Shown one piece after another: positions 63,591 to 64,000 of a stretch of DNA of 64,000 bases. Below the pieces are notes generated by a model. The model saw only the letters and a list, made by a program, of their open reading frames with translations. It was not told where the DNA came from and did no database searches. The translations under genes and the position numbers were made by a program. Each line of letters begins with the position of its first letter. Position 1 is the first letter of the stretch. The stretch lies in contig NC_135386.1 in the NCBI RefSeq assembly GCF_049243985.1, positions 5,602,501-5,666,500 on the forward strand. The letters are read 5' to 3'. The DNA is from Paroedura picta (taxonomy: Eukaryota; Chordata; Lepidosauria; Squamata; Gekkonidae).

Positions 63591-64000
63591 ATCATAGAAC
63601 CATAGAGTTGGAAGGGGCCATACAGGCCATCTAGTCATAGAATCATAGAGTTGGAAGGGGCCATACAGGCCATCTAGTCATAGAATCATAGAGTTGGAAG
63701 GGGCCATACAGGCTATCTAGTCATAGAATCATAGAATCCTAGAGTTGGTAGGGGCCACACAGGCCATCTAGTCATAGAATCATAGAGTTGGAAGGGGCCA
63801 TACAGGCCATCTAGTCATAGAATCATAGAATCCTAGAGTTGGAAGGGGCCACACAGGCCATCTAGTCCACCCCCCTGCTCAACGCAGGATCAGCCCTAAG
63901 CATCCTAAAGCATCCAAGAAAAGTGTGTATCCAACCTTTGCTTGAAGACTGCCAGTGAGGGGGAGCTCACCACCTCCTTGAGTCCAGGGCACCTTTAAGT
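63588..64000 (-). repeat. CR1 3' end with six-fold tandem tail, running off the window
   Basis: The module agttggaaggggccatacag gccatctagtc preceded by atagaatcat occurs six times between 63590 and 63868, then the CR1 body continues (caggatcagccctaagcatc, tgcttgaagactgccagtga) to the edge. Confidence 0.88.

Overview
The window is nuclear DNA from a squamate reptile, most likely a lizard. The lineage call rests on interspersed repeats: tRNA-derived Sauria SINEs with a BovB-like 3' end, 5S-rRNA-derived SINEs, CR1 tails ending in ATTCTATG-type repeats, and palindromic hAT-type MITEs. The host genes are ordinary intron-rich vertebrate genes. I cannot name the species.

Layout. (1) 1-13.2 kb, plus strand: RBPMS2 without its first exon. 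Six coding exons give 180 residues, which with the usual ~29-residue first exon matches the expected ~209 aa. A splice donor 6 nt after the stop leads to a separate 3'UTR exon with an AATAAA at 13174. (2) 13.2-25.5 kb: intergenic, between two convergent genes. It holds SINEs, a perfect 136-bp palindromic MITE, and a 1.8-kb minisatellite of about 30 copies of a 60-bp unit with a 539-bp higher-order period. (3) 25.5-33.2 kb, minus strand: complete RPS17, five exons, 135 aa, with an ATG-only first coding exon, a TOP-like start and a CpG-rich promoter. Introns 2 and 3 each carry a copy of a putative H/ACA snoRNA. (4) 34.7-38.8 kb, minus strand: a five-exon gene of the CFAP97D (hemingway) family, about 275 aa, placed between RPS17 and CPEB1. 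Its last exon has no ATG and is easy to miss. (5) 40.2-59.9 kb, minus strand: CPEB1 from the second half of its N-terminal region to the stop, ten coding exons and 498 residues, covering both RRMs and the zinc-binding domain. The first coding exon(s) lie beyond the right edge. (6) 59.9-64 kb: GC-rich sequence next to the first visible CPEB1 exon, then repeats and a CR1 tail array.

RPS17 is a ribosomal protein; RBPMS2 and CPEB1 are mRNA-binding regulators; the CFAP97D-like gene is predicted to act in cilia or flagella. They are neighbours and do not form one pathway. RPS17-CPEB1 adjacency matches human 15q25. RBPMS2 in human lies elsewhere on chromosome 15 (15q22), so the 13-25 kb interval is a synteny junction relative to human.

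Points most worth a second look: the CFAP97D-like gene and its hidden last exon; the duplicated snoRNAs in RPS17; altered LDS/TR phosphorylation motifs in CPEB1; a CPEB1 splice acceptor whose pyrimidine tract is a SINE tail; the higher-order minisatellite with regularly spaced AGGTCA half sites; and several tandem arrays made of pieces of SINEs or CR1 tails.
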